Assembly: GCA_028875335.1 (NCBI GenBank)
Contig: JAPPEF010000338.1
Location: 1-64,000, forward strand
Source: Gemmatimonadota bacterium
GTDB lineage: Bacteria; Latescibacterota; UBA2968; UBA8231
Length of the DNA stretch: 64,000 bases
Reading direction: 5' to 3'
Position numbers and translations under genes: made by a program. Every line of letters begins with the position of its first letter. Positions within the stretch are counted from its first letter, which is position 1. This document shows, piece after piece, positions 1 to 7,775 of the stretch. The notes under the pieces were generated by a model that saw only the letters and a list, made by a program, of their open reading frames with translations, did no database searches and was not told where the DNA came from.

Positions 1-108
1 GTGCAAACCTAAGTTTAGCCAAAAAGGATGCCCTCACCTTAACCCGAACTCACGTTAATATAGCGCCTATGTGTTATATAATCAACTCTTTTCGTTCTTT
101 TTTGTTCC

Positions 109-1554
109 TCAACTGTTTATGCCGATAGCTTCTTGGGCCAGCCGTACACAGCGCTCGACATCGTAATCACGCAGAATGGTGATTTTCTGGGTTTCCAATG
201 AGCCTTCGGCGTGAATAGCCAACAGCTCGTTGTAACCGCCAAAGGTCGAAGCCGTCAGATCGCGCACCAAATTGATCGCCTTTAGCCGCACTTCAGCATC
301 GACGCCGCTTCCACCACCCAAGAAGTGTTCGATATAGCCTTTGGTCTCGGGATTGGCCAAGTCCTCTTCCGACGGCCCAGTGACTACCAACCCTCCGGCA
401 ATATCCTGGACCCAAGACACAGCTTGGTGGTAGTTGTTGGCAAAGTGGAATTTGGCCAAGTTGGTAAAGACGATATTAGGCACGGCCGTGCCGTTGGCGG
501 CGATGCGGCAATCGTGGGCTGCGGCCAAGGTCAGCCCGCGAACGGTCTCGGCATAGGTGATGAGCTTGGTCAGTTTCTCGCGCACGTGGCCGGCCTTGGC
601 AATGCCGTTGTACTGGGCTAGGAGCGCCGCCACCCCGATAAAGAGGTCGCAGAGCGGCGGTTTGTAGGAGGCAGCCGTAAAGCGGTGAAATTCGACGAAG
701 GCGTTAGCCAGCGGTCCGGCGTATTGCCACTCCCCTTTGAGGAAGACGCGCTCGTTGGGAATAAAGACATCGTCGAAGATCGTCAATGTGTCGATCATGC
801 GATGCTCAGAACTGACCGGGTGGTGGAACTGGCTCACCGGCGGCGAGCCAAAGGGGCTGGCGATTAGCTTGATCCCCGGCGTATTGACCGGCGTGGCAAA
901 GGCAACAGCATAGGCCGCGTCCTCTTCCTTGAGCGCACGGGTCGGCAAGACGATGAGTTCATCGACATACGGGGCGCATGTCGTATGGGCTTTGGCTCCG
1001 CGCACCACGATCCCATCGGTCCGCTCCTCAACAATGTGGACATAGTAGTCGGGGTGGGCTTGCTGCGACGGCAAAAGACTGCGGTCGCCTTTTACATCGG
1101 TTTGGGCCACGGCCAGACTCAGATCGCGCTGCTTGCACGCGCGATGGAAGGCTTGCACGCGCGAGTTGTATTGTCCACCGGCATTTTTATCCAAATGGTC
1201 GGAGACCAAGTCGAGGGCGAAGAGCGCGTCGGTGCCAATTTCTTTGATTAGCAATACCACGCTGTTGCCCAGTCGCGTCGAACGCTCAATCATCTCGCGT
1301 CGATTGAGCAAATCTTCGGCATCCGTCGGTGTTTTAAAGTAACGACTGACGGGTTCGCCCAGGTCTTCATCCAACCAAGTCATTAGGTCGCGGTGCGCTG
1401 GATCCTCGGCCAGTTCAAAATCCAAGGCGACGTGATCCACCCCAATTCCCAAGTCGTCATGCGTGGTTACGTCCTCGACCCGCTCTCCCCGCTGATACAC
1501 CTCGCGCCCATCGCGCAAGCCCTCTTTGAATTCAGCGGCACTACGCAAGCCCAT
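109..1554 (-). CDS. 4-hydroxyphenylacetate 3-hydroxylase (HpaB)/4-hydroxybutyryl-CoA dehydratase superfamily flavoprotein
   Basis: A 481-residue protein of the HpaB/AbfD flavoprotein fold, recognised from TDVKGDRS, GIVVRGAKAHTT, FDDVFIPNERVFL and the C-terminal DIAGGLVVTGPSEED block. In 4-hydroxybutyryl-CoA dehydratase the [4Fe-4S] cluster needs three Cys and one His. Here the His is kept in FHRFTAASY, but the Cys seven residues later is Tyr, and the CxxxC pair of the N-terminal half is replaced (LIKEIG). It is therefore more likely a flavin-dependent aromatic hydroxylase or another cluster-free member than the dehydratase; the substrate is unknown. AGAGGA lies 5 nt before the ATG. It sits 16 bp after the fadN-like gene and is the last gene of the operon, which suggests acyl-CoA or aromatic catabolism. 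I saw no convincing terminator in bases 1-108. Confidence 0.75.
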   Translation of the reverse strand: MGLRSAAEFKEGLRDGREVYQRGERVEDVTTHDDLGIGVDHVALDFELAEDPAHRDLMTWLDEDLGEPVSRYFKTPTDAEDLLNRREMIERSTRLGNSVVLLIKEIGTDALFALDLVSDHLDKNAGGQYNSRVQAFHRACKQRDLSLAVAQTDVKGDRSLLPSQQAHPDYYVHIVEERTDGIVVRGAKAHTTCAPYVDELIVLPTRALKEEDAAYAVAFATPVNTPGIKLIASPFGSPPVSQFHHPVSSEHRMIDTLTIFDDVFIPNERVFLKGEWQYAGPLANAFVEFHRFTAASYKPPLCDLFIGVAALLAQYNGIAKAGHVREKLTKLITYAETVRGLTLAAAHDCRIAANGTAVPNIVFTNLAKFHFANNYHQAVSWVQDIAGGLVVTGPSEEDLANPETKGYIEHFLGGGSGVDAEVRLKAINLVRDLTASTFGGYNELLAIHAEGSLETQKITILRDYDVERCVRLAQEAIGINS

Positions 1555-1570
1555 AAAGTCCTCTTCCCTT

Positions 1571-3850
1571 TTAATTCTTCAGTGGTTTACCCGTGTGCAG
1601 CATGTGCGCGATGCGCTCTCGCGTGCGCTCGGTGCCGCACAGTTGCAGAAAGACCTCGCGTTCCAAATTGAGTAAGTCGCACTCCTCTACTTCCCGGCGC
1701 GCTCCACCATCTCCTGTAAGTACCCGTGCCAGACCGCGTCCTACGACCACGTCGTGCTCGCTGAGCTGCCCAGCAGCCCGGCTTGCATCTATGCGCTCGT
1801 GCAAAAGCGCTAGCCCCTCGTCTCCAGTGACCTCTACCCCATCCGGTACGCTGGCGCAATAGCCTGCGGCGAGCAGGCTGTGCAATTTAGCTAAGGCCCG
1901 CTTTAAGAGTTGACCCTCGGCAAAGACAATCTCGTCGTCAGCACCGAGGAGACCCCCTACTCGGGCCTGGAAAGCATTGTCGCTGAAATTTCCGGTAAAA
2001 ATTGTCTCAAACGCGGATCCTATATCGCCTGCTCCTCTTCGCGCCATCTCCATACATCCGCCACTGCCGGGGATTAAGCCGACCTTGGTCTCCACCAAAC
2101 CCATGCCTAATTCAGCCGTCGCCACGCGCCCATCGGTGCCCAAGGCGAACTCGCACCCGCCCCCCAGCACCAAGCCGCGGAGGGCCGCGACGACCGGAAA
2201 AGGCGCGTAGCGGAGTGCCTGCACAGCCTCTTGGAAAGCAGCGACAAATGCTTCTAGCTCCGACCAGTCACTCTCATCGACGAGCTTGGCCACGTGCTTC
2301 AAATCAGCACCCACCGAGAACAAGGAGCCAGCGCCGGCAAGCACCAAGCCAGTAAAAGGAACCGTATCCACCGCGTAGTGGACGGCTTCCAGCGCCGCTG
2401 GCCCCAAAGCATTCATCTTGCCGTTGAAAACCAGCGCCCCCAGTCCCTCATCCAGCTCGACCAAGTACGCTCCGTCATTGGACCAGGTGGCTCGGTCGGC
2501 AGCTAGCTTATCCCAATCGTCTGCTGGTGGTTGCCAGCTTTCGCGCCGCAACCGAGTCGGTGAGAACGCGCCCTGCTCGCGGTAAAAGTGCGTTTCACCG
2601 GCGGCGAGCAATTGGGCGACGAGGTTGGGGACCCGCTGTTGGTTAGCTGTCAGAGAGTCGGCGACCTCTTCGACGCCGAAGAGATCCCACAATTCAAAAG
2701 GCCCTAGCGCCCAGTTAAATCCCCAACGCATCGCCTGATCGATTTGGACGATATCGCCAGCTATGTCGGCAGCGTGCTCAGCGGCGTAGGCCAGCACAGC
2801 CGTGAGATGCGCCCTCCCAAGCTGACCCCACGGGCCCGGATCGTCCCATAAGGCGCGGAGGCGGCGTGCTGGAGAACGCTCCCTCAACGCCGGTTCCAAG
2901 GTGCCCAGCTCTACCTTTCGCACAGGTCGGTAGGCGAAGGTATCCAAGTCGAGGGCCTCGATACCAGCCTCGGCCTTGCGGTAGAACCCGGCATTGACCT
3001 TAGCCCCAAGCAAATTCTCCTCCAACATTCGCCGATAAAATGCCGGCAGAGCAAAAAGCGACCGCCACGGGTCCTCCGGCAATCCCTCGTAACTGGTCTC
3101 GGCCACGTGCGCGACTGTGTCCAAACCCACGATGTCGCAAACGCGCAAGGTTGCGCTTTGGGGTCTCCCCATCAGAGGGCCGGTCAGCGCGTCAACTTCA
3201 GCCACGCCTAGCCCGTCTCGCTCCATCCTCTGCAGCATGTCGCAGAAGGCGAAAATCCACAGGCGATTGCCGATGAAATTAGGCGTATCTTGGCCGCGGA
3301 CCACGCCCTTGCCCAACTCCTCAGTGAGAAAATCAACCATCTGCTGGACGATGGTCAATTCGGTATCAGGCCCAGGTATGACTTCGACCAGCTTCATGTA
3401 ACGCGGCGGATTGAAGAAATGTACCCCGAGAAAGCAGCGGCAAAACTCAGGCGACCGGCCGCGAGTCAGCTCGGCGATAGATAGCCCCGAGGTATTGCTG
3501 CTGATGACCAATCCGTCGTGCAGGTACGGCTCCAGTCGGGCCAGCAACGCCTGCTTGGGCGCGAGTTCTTCTACTACAGCTTCGATGACCCAATCGGCCT
3601 CTTCAACACAGGCTAAATCCTCCAAGCTCCCTAGCCCGATGCGTTGGGCCATCTCCGCTAGATAGAAAGCAGGCGGTCGGCTTGCGAGAGCTCTCTCCAG
3701 CCCTTGACGCGCATGACCCGTCTCATCACCTGCCAATGGCAAGTCGAGAAGGCGCACCTTGTGGCCCGCGCAGGCGAGCAGAGCTGCGATTTGCCCTCCC
3801 ATGACCCCGGCGCCGAGCACCACCACATTTTTCACTTTTTCATTCGCCAT
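1571..3850 (-). CDS. 3-hydroxyacyl-CoA dehydrogenase / enoyl-CoA hydratase fusion, FadN-like
   Basis: A 759-residue bifunctional beta-oxidation enzyme. The N-terminal ~185 residues are the NAD-binding 3-hydroxyacyl-CoA dehydrogenase domain (VVLGAGVMGG dinucleotide motif, SNTSGLSI, and GVHFFNPPRYMKLVE carrying the catalytic His). The dimerisation domains follow (residues ~190-400, including AMRWGFNWALGPFELWD). A crotonase domain occupies roughly 470-700, with oxyanion-hole segments FSVGADL and GGGCEFALG. Dehydrogenase first and hydratase last is the FadN order, opposite to FadB/FadJ. It would oxidise and hydrate acyl-CoA intermediates in the cytosol. The start overlaps the preceding HTH gene by 11 bp, so translation is probably coupled. 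No thiolase or acyl-CoA dehydrogenase is visible nearby. Confidence 0.88.
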   Translation of the reverse strand: MANEKVKNVVVLGAGVMGGQIAALLACAGHKVRLLDLPLAGDETGHARQGLERALASRPPAFYLAEMAQRIGLGSLEDLACVEEADWVIEAVVEELAPKQALLARLEPYLHDGLVISSNTSGLSIAELTRGRSPEFCRCFLGVHFFNPPRYMKLVEVIPGPDTELTIVQQMVDFLTEELGKGVVRGQDTPNFIGNRLWIFAFCDMLQRMERDGLGVAEVDALTGPLMGRPQSATLRVCDIVGLDTVAHVAETSYEGLPEDPWRSLFALPAFYRRMLEENLLGAKVNAGFYRKAEAGIEALDLDTFAYRPVRKVELGTLEPALRERSPARRLRALWDDPGPWGQLGRAHLTAVLAYAAEHAADIAGDIVQIDQAMRWGFNWALGPFELWDLFGVEEVADSLTANQQRVPNLVAQLLAAGETHFYREQGAFSPTRLRRESWQPPADDWDKLAADRATWSNDGAYLVELDEGLGALVFNGKMNALGPAALEAVHYAVDTVPFTGLVLAGAGSLFSVGADLKHVAKLVDESDWSELEAFVAAFQEAVQALRYAPFPVVAALRGLVLGGGCEFALGTDGRVATAELGMGLVETKVGLIPGSGGCMEMARRGAGDIGSAFETIFTGNFSDNAFQARVGGLLGADDEIVFAEGQLLKRALAKLHSLLAAGYCASVPDGVEVTGDEGLALLHERIDASRAAGQLSEHDVVVGRGLARVLTGDGGARREVEECDLLNLEREVFLQLCGTERTRERIAHMLHTGKPLKN

Positions 3851-4097
3851 TTTCCCCTCCCGCCGGGAAGAGGGAGAGTTGATCTGAATTGGGCGGCGTC
3901 GCCCTCCCCCGCAAGAGTGCCGCTCCCTCCTGTTGCAGGGCCAACCAGCGCTCGATCTCGCTGAGGCGAAACCGCACTAGCCTGCCAAATCTATAATGGG
4001 GAATCTGGCCTCGACGGACCATGCGACGCACCGTGGAGGGCGAACAGCGGAGATAGGCGGCGACCTCTCCGGCGATCATCATTTTTTCCTGCACCAT
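3840..4097 (-). CDS. Excisionase/MerR-type helix-turn-helix DNA-binding protein
   Basis: An 85-residue protein whose residues ~7-52 form the HTH_17 (excisionase family) fold: MMIAGEVAAYLRCSPSTVRRM followed by the wing segment IPHYRFGRLVRFRLSEIERWL. The remaining ~30 residues are a Ser/Pro/Gly-rich tail. It starts 18 bp after queD and its 3' end overlaps the fadN-like gene. Proteins of this family act as excision factors or small regulators. With no integrase in the neighbourhood and its position inside a metabolic operon, a regulatory role is more likely, but the target is unknown. Initiation could be at Met1, Met6 or Met7. Confidence 0.75.
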   Translation of the reverse strand: MVQEKMMIAGEVAAYLRCSPSTVRRMVRRGQIPHYRFGRLVRFRLSEIERWLALQQEGAALLRGRATPPNSDQLSLFPAGGENGE

Positions 4098-4115
4098 AGC
4101 TCTGCACCCAAATGC

Positions 4116-4556
4116 TCAGCAACGCAGATGGCGGTCGGCGACAAAGAAATTGTTGTCGGTCTCTTGGATGGAAACTTCGATGTGGTACTGATAGCCGCGC
4201 AGTGGGAACAGCCCTTGCAATACCTCGACTGCTTGGTCGAGGCAATACTCGGCCACGTTTTCTACGCTCGGATTTTCGCCTGGCATGACCACGACCCCTT
4301 GCGGATCAAAGAGCTTGGCGTTGAGAAAGGTCGTATCCCGCGCGGAAATCAACATCTTGTGATCCAAGAATTTGAATATGTCCTTGAGCGCGCCGAAGTC
4401 AACGGACATATCCAGTTTTTCGAGCCGCGGAAAGCGCTCTGTGCGAACGACAAACACGCCGCGCCAAGTATGTCCATGGACGTAAGCGCATTTGCCGTTG
4501 TAGTCTAGCTGCCGATGGGCGGCGTGGAATTTGCCCCGCGCCTTAATGGTCTCCAT
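4116..4556 (-). CDS. queD: 6-carboxytetrahydropterin synthase (QueD/6-pyruvoyl-tetrahydropterin synthase family)
   Basis: A 146-residue T-fold enzyme. It carries FHAAHRQL with the first zinc-ligand His and CAYVHGHTW, the CxxxHGH signature that provides the catalytic Cys and two more zinc ligands. QueD converts 7,8-dihydroneopterin triphosphate to 6-carboxytetrahydropterin in the queuosine/7-deazaguanine pathway. The intact CxxxHGH motif favours QueD over the PTPS-III variant that serves folate synthesis. GAGGAAG lies upstream of the ATG, and the start overlaps the end of the preceding small membrane-protein gene by 14 bp. The GTP cyclohydrolase I that feeds this pathway is encoded at 9151-9777. 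Other queuosine genes are not in the window. Confidence 0.88.
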   Translation of the reverse strand: METIKARGKFHAAHRQLDYNGKCAYVHGHTWRGVFVVRTERFPRLEKLDMSVDFGALKDIFKFLDHKMLISARDTTFLNAKLFDPQGVVVMPGENPSVENVAEYCLDQAVEVLQGLFPLRGYQYHIEVSIQETDNNFFVADRHLRC

Positions 4557-4815
4557 ACGAGCTATCTTCCTCGACCCCTACCAGCGCTTTCTCCAAGCGT
4601 TTGCGGTAGTACCAAGTCCCCACTGACGCGAGGGCCTGCAACGCGATGATATAGTAGAGCGCCTTGCCAGTTGCTCGCACCCACTCCGCTGTCGAGACCG
4701 TGGTAAGGACGATGATGAGTGTGAAAGCCGCGAGTATGATCCCGGTGTTGATGCGGATCATCTTCTGGCATAGCGCCAGTGCTTTGTACCGTGCTGCGTT
4801 AGTGTCTTCCGCCAT
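4543..4815 (-). CDS. Small two-helix membrane protein of unknown function
   Basis: A 90-residue protein with two predicted transmembrane segments: residues ~24-43 (TGIILAAFTLIIVLTTVS) and ~51-70 (ALYYIIALQALASVGTWYY). A basic segment and an acidic tail follow. It lies 7 bp downstream of dxr and overlaps queD by 14 bp, so it is part of the rny-dxr operon. I do not recognise the family. Reality is supported by the hydrophobic pattern, the close packing and the absence of a better frame, but no strong ribosome-binding site is seen. Confidence 0.6.
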   Translation of the reverse strand: MAEDTNAARYKALALCQKMIRINTGIILAAFTLIIVLTTVSTAEWVRATGKALYYIIALQALASVGTWYYRKRLEKALVGVEEDSSYGDH

Positions 4816-4822
4816 AAATTAA

Positions 4823-5989
4823 TTATCCAGCCTGCCCGGCGACCCACTCCCGGGCCAGCTGCCGTGCGAAGCGGTCCTCATCTAGTATGGATTCGAGGGA
4901 AACTGTCTCCTGCGTGCCGCAACGTGCAAGTACGTCGCGGTTCAGGTCGGCGATATCGAGGAAACCGATTTGCCGTGCCAAAAAGGCTTCCACAGCCTCT
5001 TCATTGGCCGCGTTGAGGGCGGCTGGAGAGGTACCTCCGCTCCGACCTGCTTCATAGCACAGATCCAGACAGGGGAAGTTTGCTCTGTCCGGAGCGGCGA
5101 AACTCAGTTGGCCTACTTGCTTGAGATCGAGGTTGCCGAGAGGTACCTTACGCCGTTCTGGGTGGGTTAGCGCGTATTGGATCGGTAGCATCATATCGGT
5201 CTTGCCCATGTGCGCCAACAGCGATCCGTCGGCGAATTCAACCAGTGCATGTACGACCGACTGGCGGTGAACGACCACATCCACTTGTTCGACCGCTACG
5301 CCAAAGAGCCAAGCAGCCTCGATAACTTCAAAGCCCTTGTTCATCAGAGTTGCTGAATCCACGCTGATCTTGGGGCCCATCTTCCAAGTGGGGTGATCGA
5401 TGGCTTGCTCTGGGGTAATGTCGCGCATTTGCTCGCGGCTGTGCCCAAAGAAGGGCCCCCCAGAGGCCGTGAGGATGATTCGCTGCAGGCTTTTGCGATC
5501 TTCGCCCTTCAGACACTGCCAAATGGCATTGGGCTCGCTATCTAACGGCAGCACGGCCCCACCACCGCGCTGGGCCTGCTGCAAAATTAGCCCGCCGGCC
5601 ATAACCAAGGGCTCCTTGTTGGCCATGGCCACGGTCTTGCCCTGCGCCAACGCCGCCAGCGTCGGAGCGAGGCCGACAGCACCGACGAGTCCATTGATTA
5701 CTAGATCGGCCTCCGGCATGGTGGCGAGCTCGCACAACCCCTCTTCGCCGCAAACCACCTCGACCCGTGACACTGCACTCTGCACCTGTTTTCTAGCCTC
5801 GGCGTCTAGGACACAAATTCTTTGCGGCTGCCAGTGGCGGGCACGTGCGATCAGCTTTTCGACCTTGGTCCCACCGCCCAAGCCCAGGACCTCGTACCCG
5901 TCTCCCAAGTTTTCGAGGACCTTGAAACATGTGTCGCCAATAGATCCGGTGCAGCCGAGCACGACGATTTTTTTGTGCTCACCAGCCAT
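4823..5989 (-). CDS. dxr: 1-deoxy-D-xylulose 5-phosphate reductoisomerase
   Basis: A 388-residue enzyme of the MEP isoprenoid pathway, which converts DXP to 2-C-methyl-D-erythritol 4-phosphate with NADPH. It shows VLGCTGSIGD (NADPH binding), LPLDSEPNAIWQ (metal-binding Asp and Glu), ASGGPFFG and the MGPKISVDSATLMNKGFE block. The frame is open for 56 further codons upstream, but those encode a Thr/Ala-rich run with no family match that overlaps the RNase Y tail. The ATG at 5989 gives the usual length (~390-400) and begins one base after the rny stop codon, so coupling to rny translation is likely. In the metal-site motif the usual His-x-Ala-Ile-Phe is Pro-Asn-Ala-Ile-Trp, a small deviation. 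Confidence 0.93.
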   Translation of the reverse strand: MAGEHKKIVVLGCTGSIGDTCFKVLENLGDGYEVLGLGGGTKVEKLIARARHWQPQRICVLDAEARKQVQSAVSRVEVVCGEEGLCELATMPEADLVINGLVGAVGLAPTLAALAQGKTVAMANKEPLVMAGGLILQQAQRGGGAVLPLDSEPNAIWQCLKGEDRKSLQRIILTASGGPFFGHSREQMRDITPEQAIDHPTWKMGPKISVDSATLMNKGFEVIEAAWLFGVAVEQVDVVVHRQSVVHALVEFADGSLLAHMGKTDMMLPIQYALTHPERRKVPLGNLDLKQVGQLSFAAPDRANFPCLDLCYEAGRSGGTSPAALNAANEEAVEAFLARQIGFLDIADLNRDVLARCGTQETVSLESILDEDRFARQLAREWVAGQAG

Positions 5990-5990
5990 C

Positions 5991-7664
5991 TCAGTTGGGG
6001 CGGATTGCGCTGTTGTCGCCCCCTCTGCGGCTCCCGTTGCGCGGCCGACGACCGCTTCCATTGCGGACGTCGTTGTTGCGTCGGTCGCCACGACCCCGCT
6101 CGGTATGGCGCACCACCTGCGTCTGGCGCACCACCACGACCTTGACTTGGCCTGCAAAGGTCAATTCGGCTTTGACGCGCTCGGCTATATCAAACGCAAG
6201 AATCTCCGCGTCTTCATCCCCGATCTGCTCGCCGCAGACCATGACGCGGATTTCGCGGCCAGCGTTGATGGCGTACACGTCTTTGACGCCCGCAAACGAA
6301 GTCGCGATCTCTTCCAAGCGCATGATGCGGCGGGTATAGCCTTCGAGGTCTTCGCGCCGCCCCCCAGGCCGGATCGACGATATGGTATCGGCCGCCTTGA
6401 CCAAGAAACAGATCGGCGAAAGGCGCTCGTGGTCCTCGTGGTGCTCGGCGATAACTTCCTTGACGATCGGATGCTCGTCGAATCGCTCGCCTAGCTTAAT
6501 GCCCAATTCGACGTGGCCCCCTTCCATCTCCTTGCTAACGGTCTTGCCGATATCGTGCAAGAGACCCGCCCGCTTGGCCAACAACACATCTAATCCTACC
6601 TCAACAGCCATCCCCCCTGACAAATGGGCGACCTCTAGGCAGTGCTGTAGGAGGTTTTGCCCAAAGCTAGCGCGATATTTGAGCATGCCCACGTAATAGG
6701 GCAAATCGGCGTGGTATTGGTTGGCCCCAATCTCGCTGAGGGCACTCTTGCCGACCTCGACCATGTCTTTGTCTAGGGCCTTACGGCACTCATCTACCAC
6801 TTCTTCGATCTTGGTCGGGGTGAAGCCACCGCCGCCGATTAGCTGATGCATCGCACGGCTGGCCACTTCGCGTCGCGCTGGATCGTAGGACGAAAGCAAC
6901 ACCGCGTCGGGCGTATCATCGACCACCACTTTGACTCCGGTCGCCGTCTCAAATGCGCGTACGTTCCGCCCTTCCTTGCCAATGATGCGGCTTTTAATCC
7001 CCTCGTTGGGTAAGGGCACTGTCGAAGTGACCAAGTGGACGGTCTCTTCGACTGCGCAGCGCTGAATGGCTTGGGCGATGATTTTTTGGGCCTCTCGATC
7101 CGACTCTTCCTTCACCTTGGTGCGCTCGCTGCGGATCATAGCCGCCGCTCGTCCGCGGACCTCGCTGGCCAGATGCTCCATCATCTGTTCGCGCGCCTCG
7201 TCCGCGGGTAGCCCACTGGCCAGTTCTAGACGTTGCTGGTACTCGGCGCGCATCTGGCCCAGTTCCTTTTCTTCTTCTTTGAGGGTCCGCTCTCGCTGGG
7301 CAATCCGCCGCTCCTGATTCTTGAGGCGATTCCACGCCCGGCTCTGCTCTTCTTTCTCGCTATTGAGGTCGCGCACAAGCTGTGCCAAACTCTTATCGCG
7401 GCGATTCAGATCGGCCAATTGATCCTCTAACTCGGCCTCTTGGCGGGCTTTGGTTTTATACCAGTCATCCCGCTCCTCAATCAAGCCCAGCCGCACCGTG
7501 CGCTCTTCTTCGGCTAGCTGCTGCCGCACTCGGTCTTCTGCCTCTCTCTCCACTTGGGGCAGGACACCCCTTTTTAATAGGTAATTCAGCAGAAAACCTA
7601 GACCACCTCCCAAAGCGAGCAGGCCCAAGCCCACTAATGCTTGGATCATATCTGGATAGTCCAT
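5991..7664 (-). CDS. rny: Ribonuclease Y with an Arg/Gly/Asn-rich C-terminal tail
   Basis: A 557-residue membrane-anchored endoribonuclease that initiates mRNA decay. In order: an N-terminal transmembrane helix (residues ~8-28), a long charged coiled coil (~35-205), a KH RNA-binding domain (IKSRIIGKEGRNVRAFE), and an HD domain (AGLLHDIGK, then AEHHED). The family normally ends soon after the sequence matching VKVVVVRQTQVV. Here about 40 extra residues follow, rich in Arg, Gly and Asn (RGRGDRRNND, then GRRPRNGSRRGG). This tail resembles RG/RGG RNA-binding segments and may add RNA affinity; that role is inferred. It is the first gene of the operon that continues into dxr. Confidence 0.93.
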   Translation of the reverse strand: MDYPDMIQALVGLGLLALGGGLGFLLNYLLKRGVLPQVEREAEDRVRQQLAEEERTVRLGLIEERDDWYKTKARQEAELEDQLADLNRRDKSLAQLVRDLNSEKEEQSRAWNRLKNQERRIAQRERTLKEEEKELGQMRAEYQQRLELASGLPADEAREQMMEHLASEVRGRAAAMIRSERTKVKEESDREAQKIIAQAIQRCAVEETVHLVTSTVPLPNEGIKSRIIGKEGRNVRAFETATGVKVVVDDTPDAVLLSSYDPARREVASRAMHQLIGGGGFTPTKIEEVVDECRKALDKDMVEVGKSALSEIGANQYHADLPYYVGMLKYRASFGQNLLQHCLEVAHLSGGMAVEVGLDVLLAKRAGLLHDIGKTVSKEMEGGHVELGIKLGERFDEHPIVKEVIAEHHEDHERLSPICFLVKAADTISSIRPGGRREDLEGYTRRIMRLEEIATSFAGVKDVYAINAGREIRVMVCGEQIGDEDAEILAFDIAERVKAELTFAGQVKVVVVRQTQVVRHTERGRGDRRNNDVRNGSGRRPRNGSRRGGDNSAIRPN

Positions 7665-7712
7665 TGCTGTAAGCCTTGATGGTCTTAAGGTTTAATTATT
7701 ACTAATAGATAT

Positions 7713-7741
7713 AGATAAGGTATAAGAGTCCACAAGGGCAA
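7713..7741 (-). promoter_or_regulatory. Possible promoter for the rny-dxr operon
   Basis: On the minus strand TTGCCC (7741-7736) and TTATCT (7718-7713) are 17 nt apart, within an AT-rich stretch some 50 nt upstream of rny. Other -10-like hexamers occur in the same stretch, so the exact site is uncertain. Confidence 0.35.
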
Positions 7742-7775
7742 ATGCCGGCCCTCGCAGCTTCTCGCTCGATTGAGT

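Noticed and set aside
978..1342. Several open frames on the plus strand inside the hpaB-like gene
   Set aside because: Shadows of a high-GC coding region with no domain, signal or ribosome-binding site.
109..1554. 4-hydroxybutyryl-CoA dehydratase
   Set aside because: Three cluster cysteines appear replaced; only the His ligand is kept.
3840..4097. Excisionase of a mobile element
   Set aside because: No integrase, attachment repeats or phage genes are nearby; it is packed inside a metabolic operon.
5990..6157. N-terminal extension of dxr
   Set aside because: It lies inside the RNase Y coding region in another frame, has no family similarity, and the ATG at 5989 gives the normal protein length.
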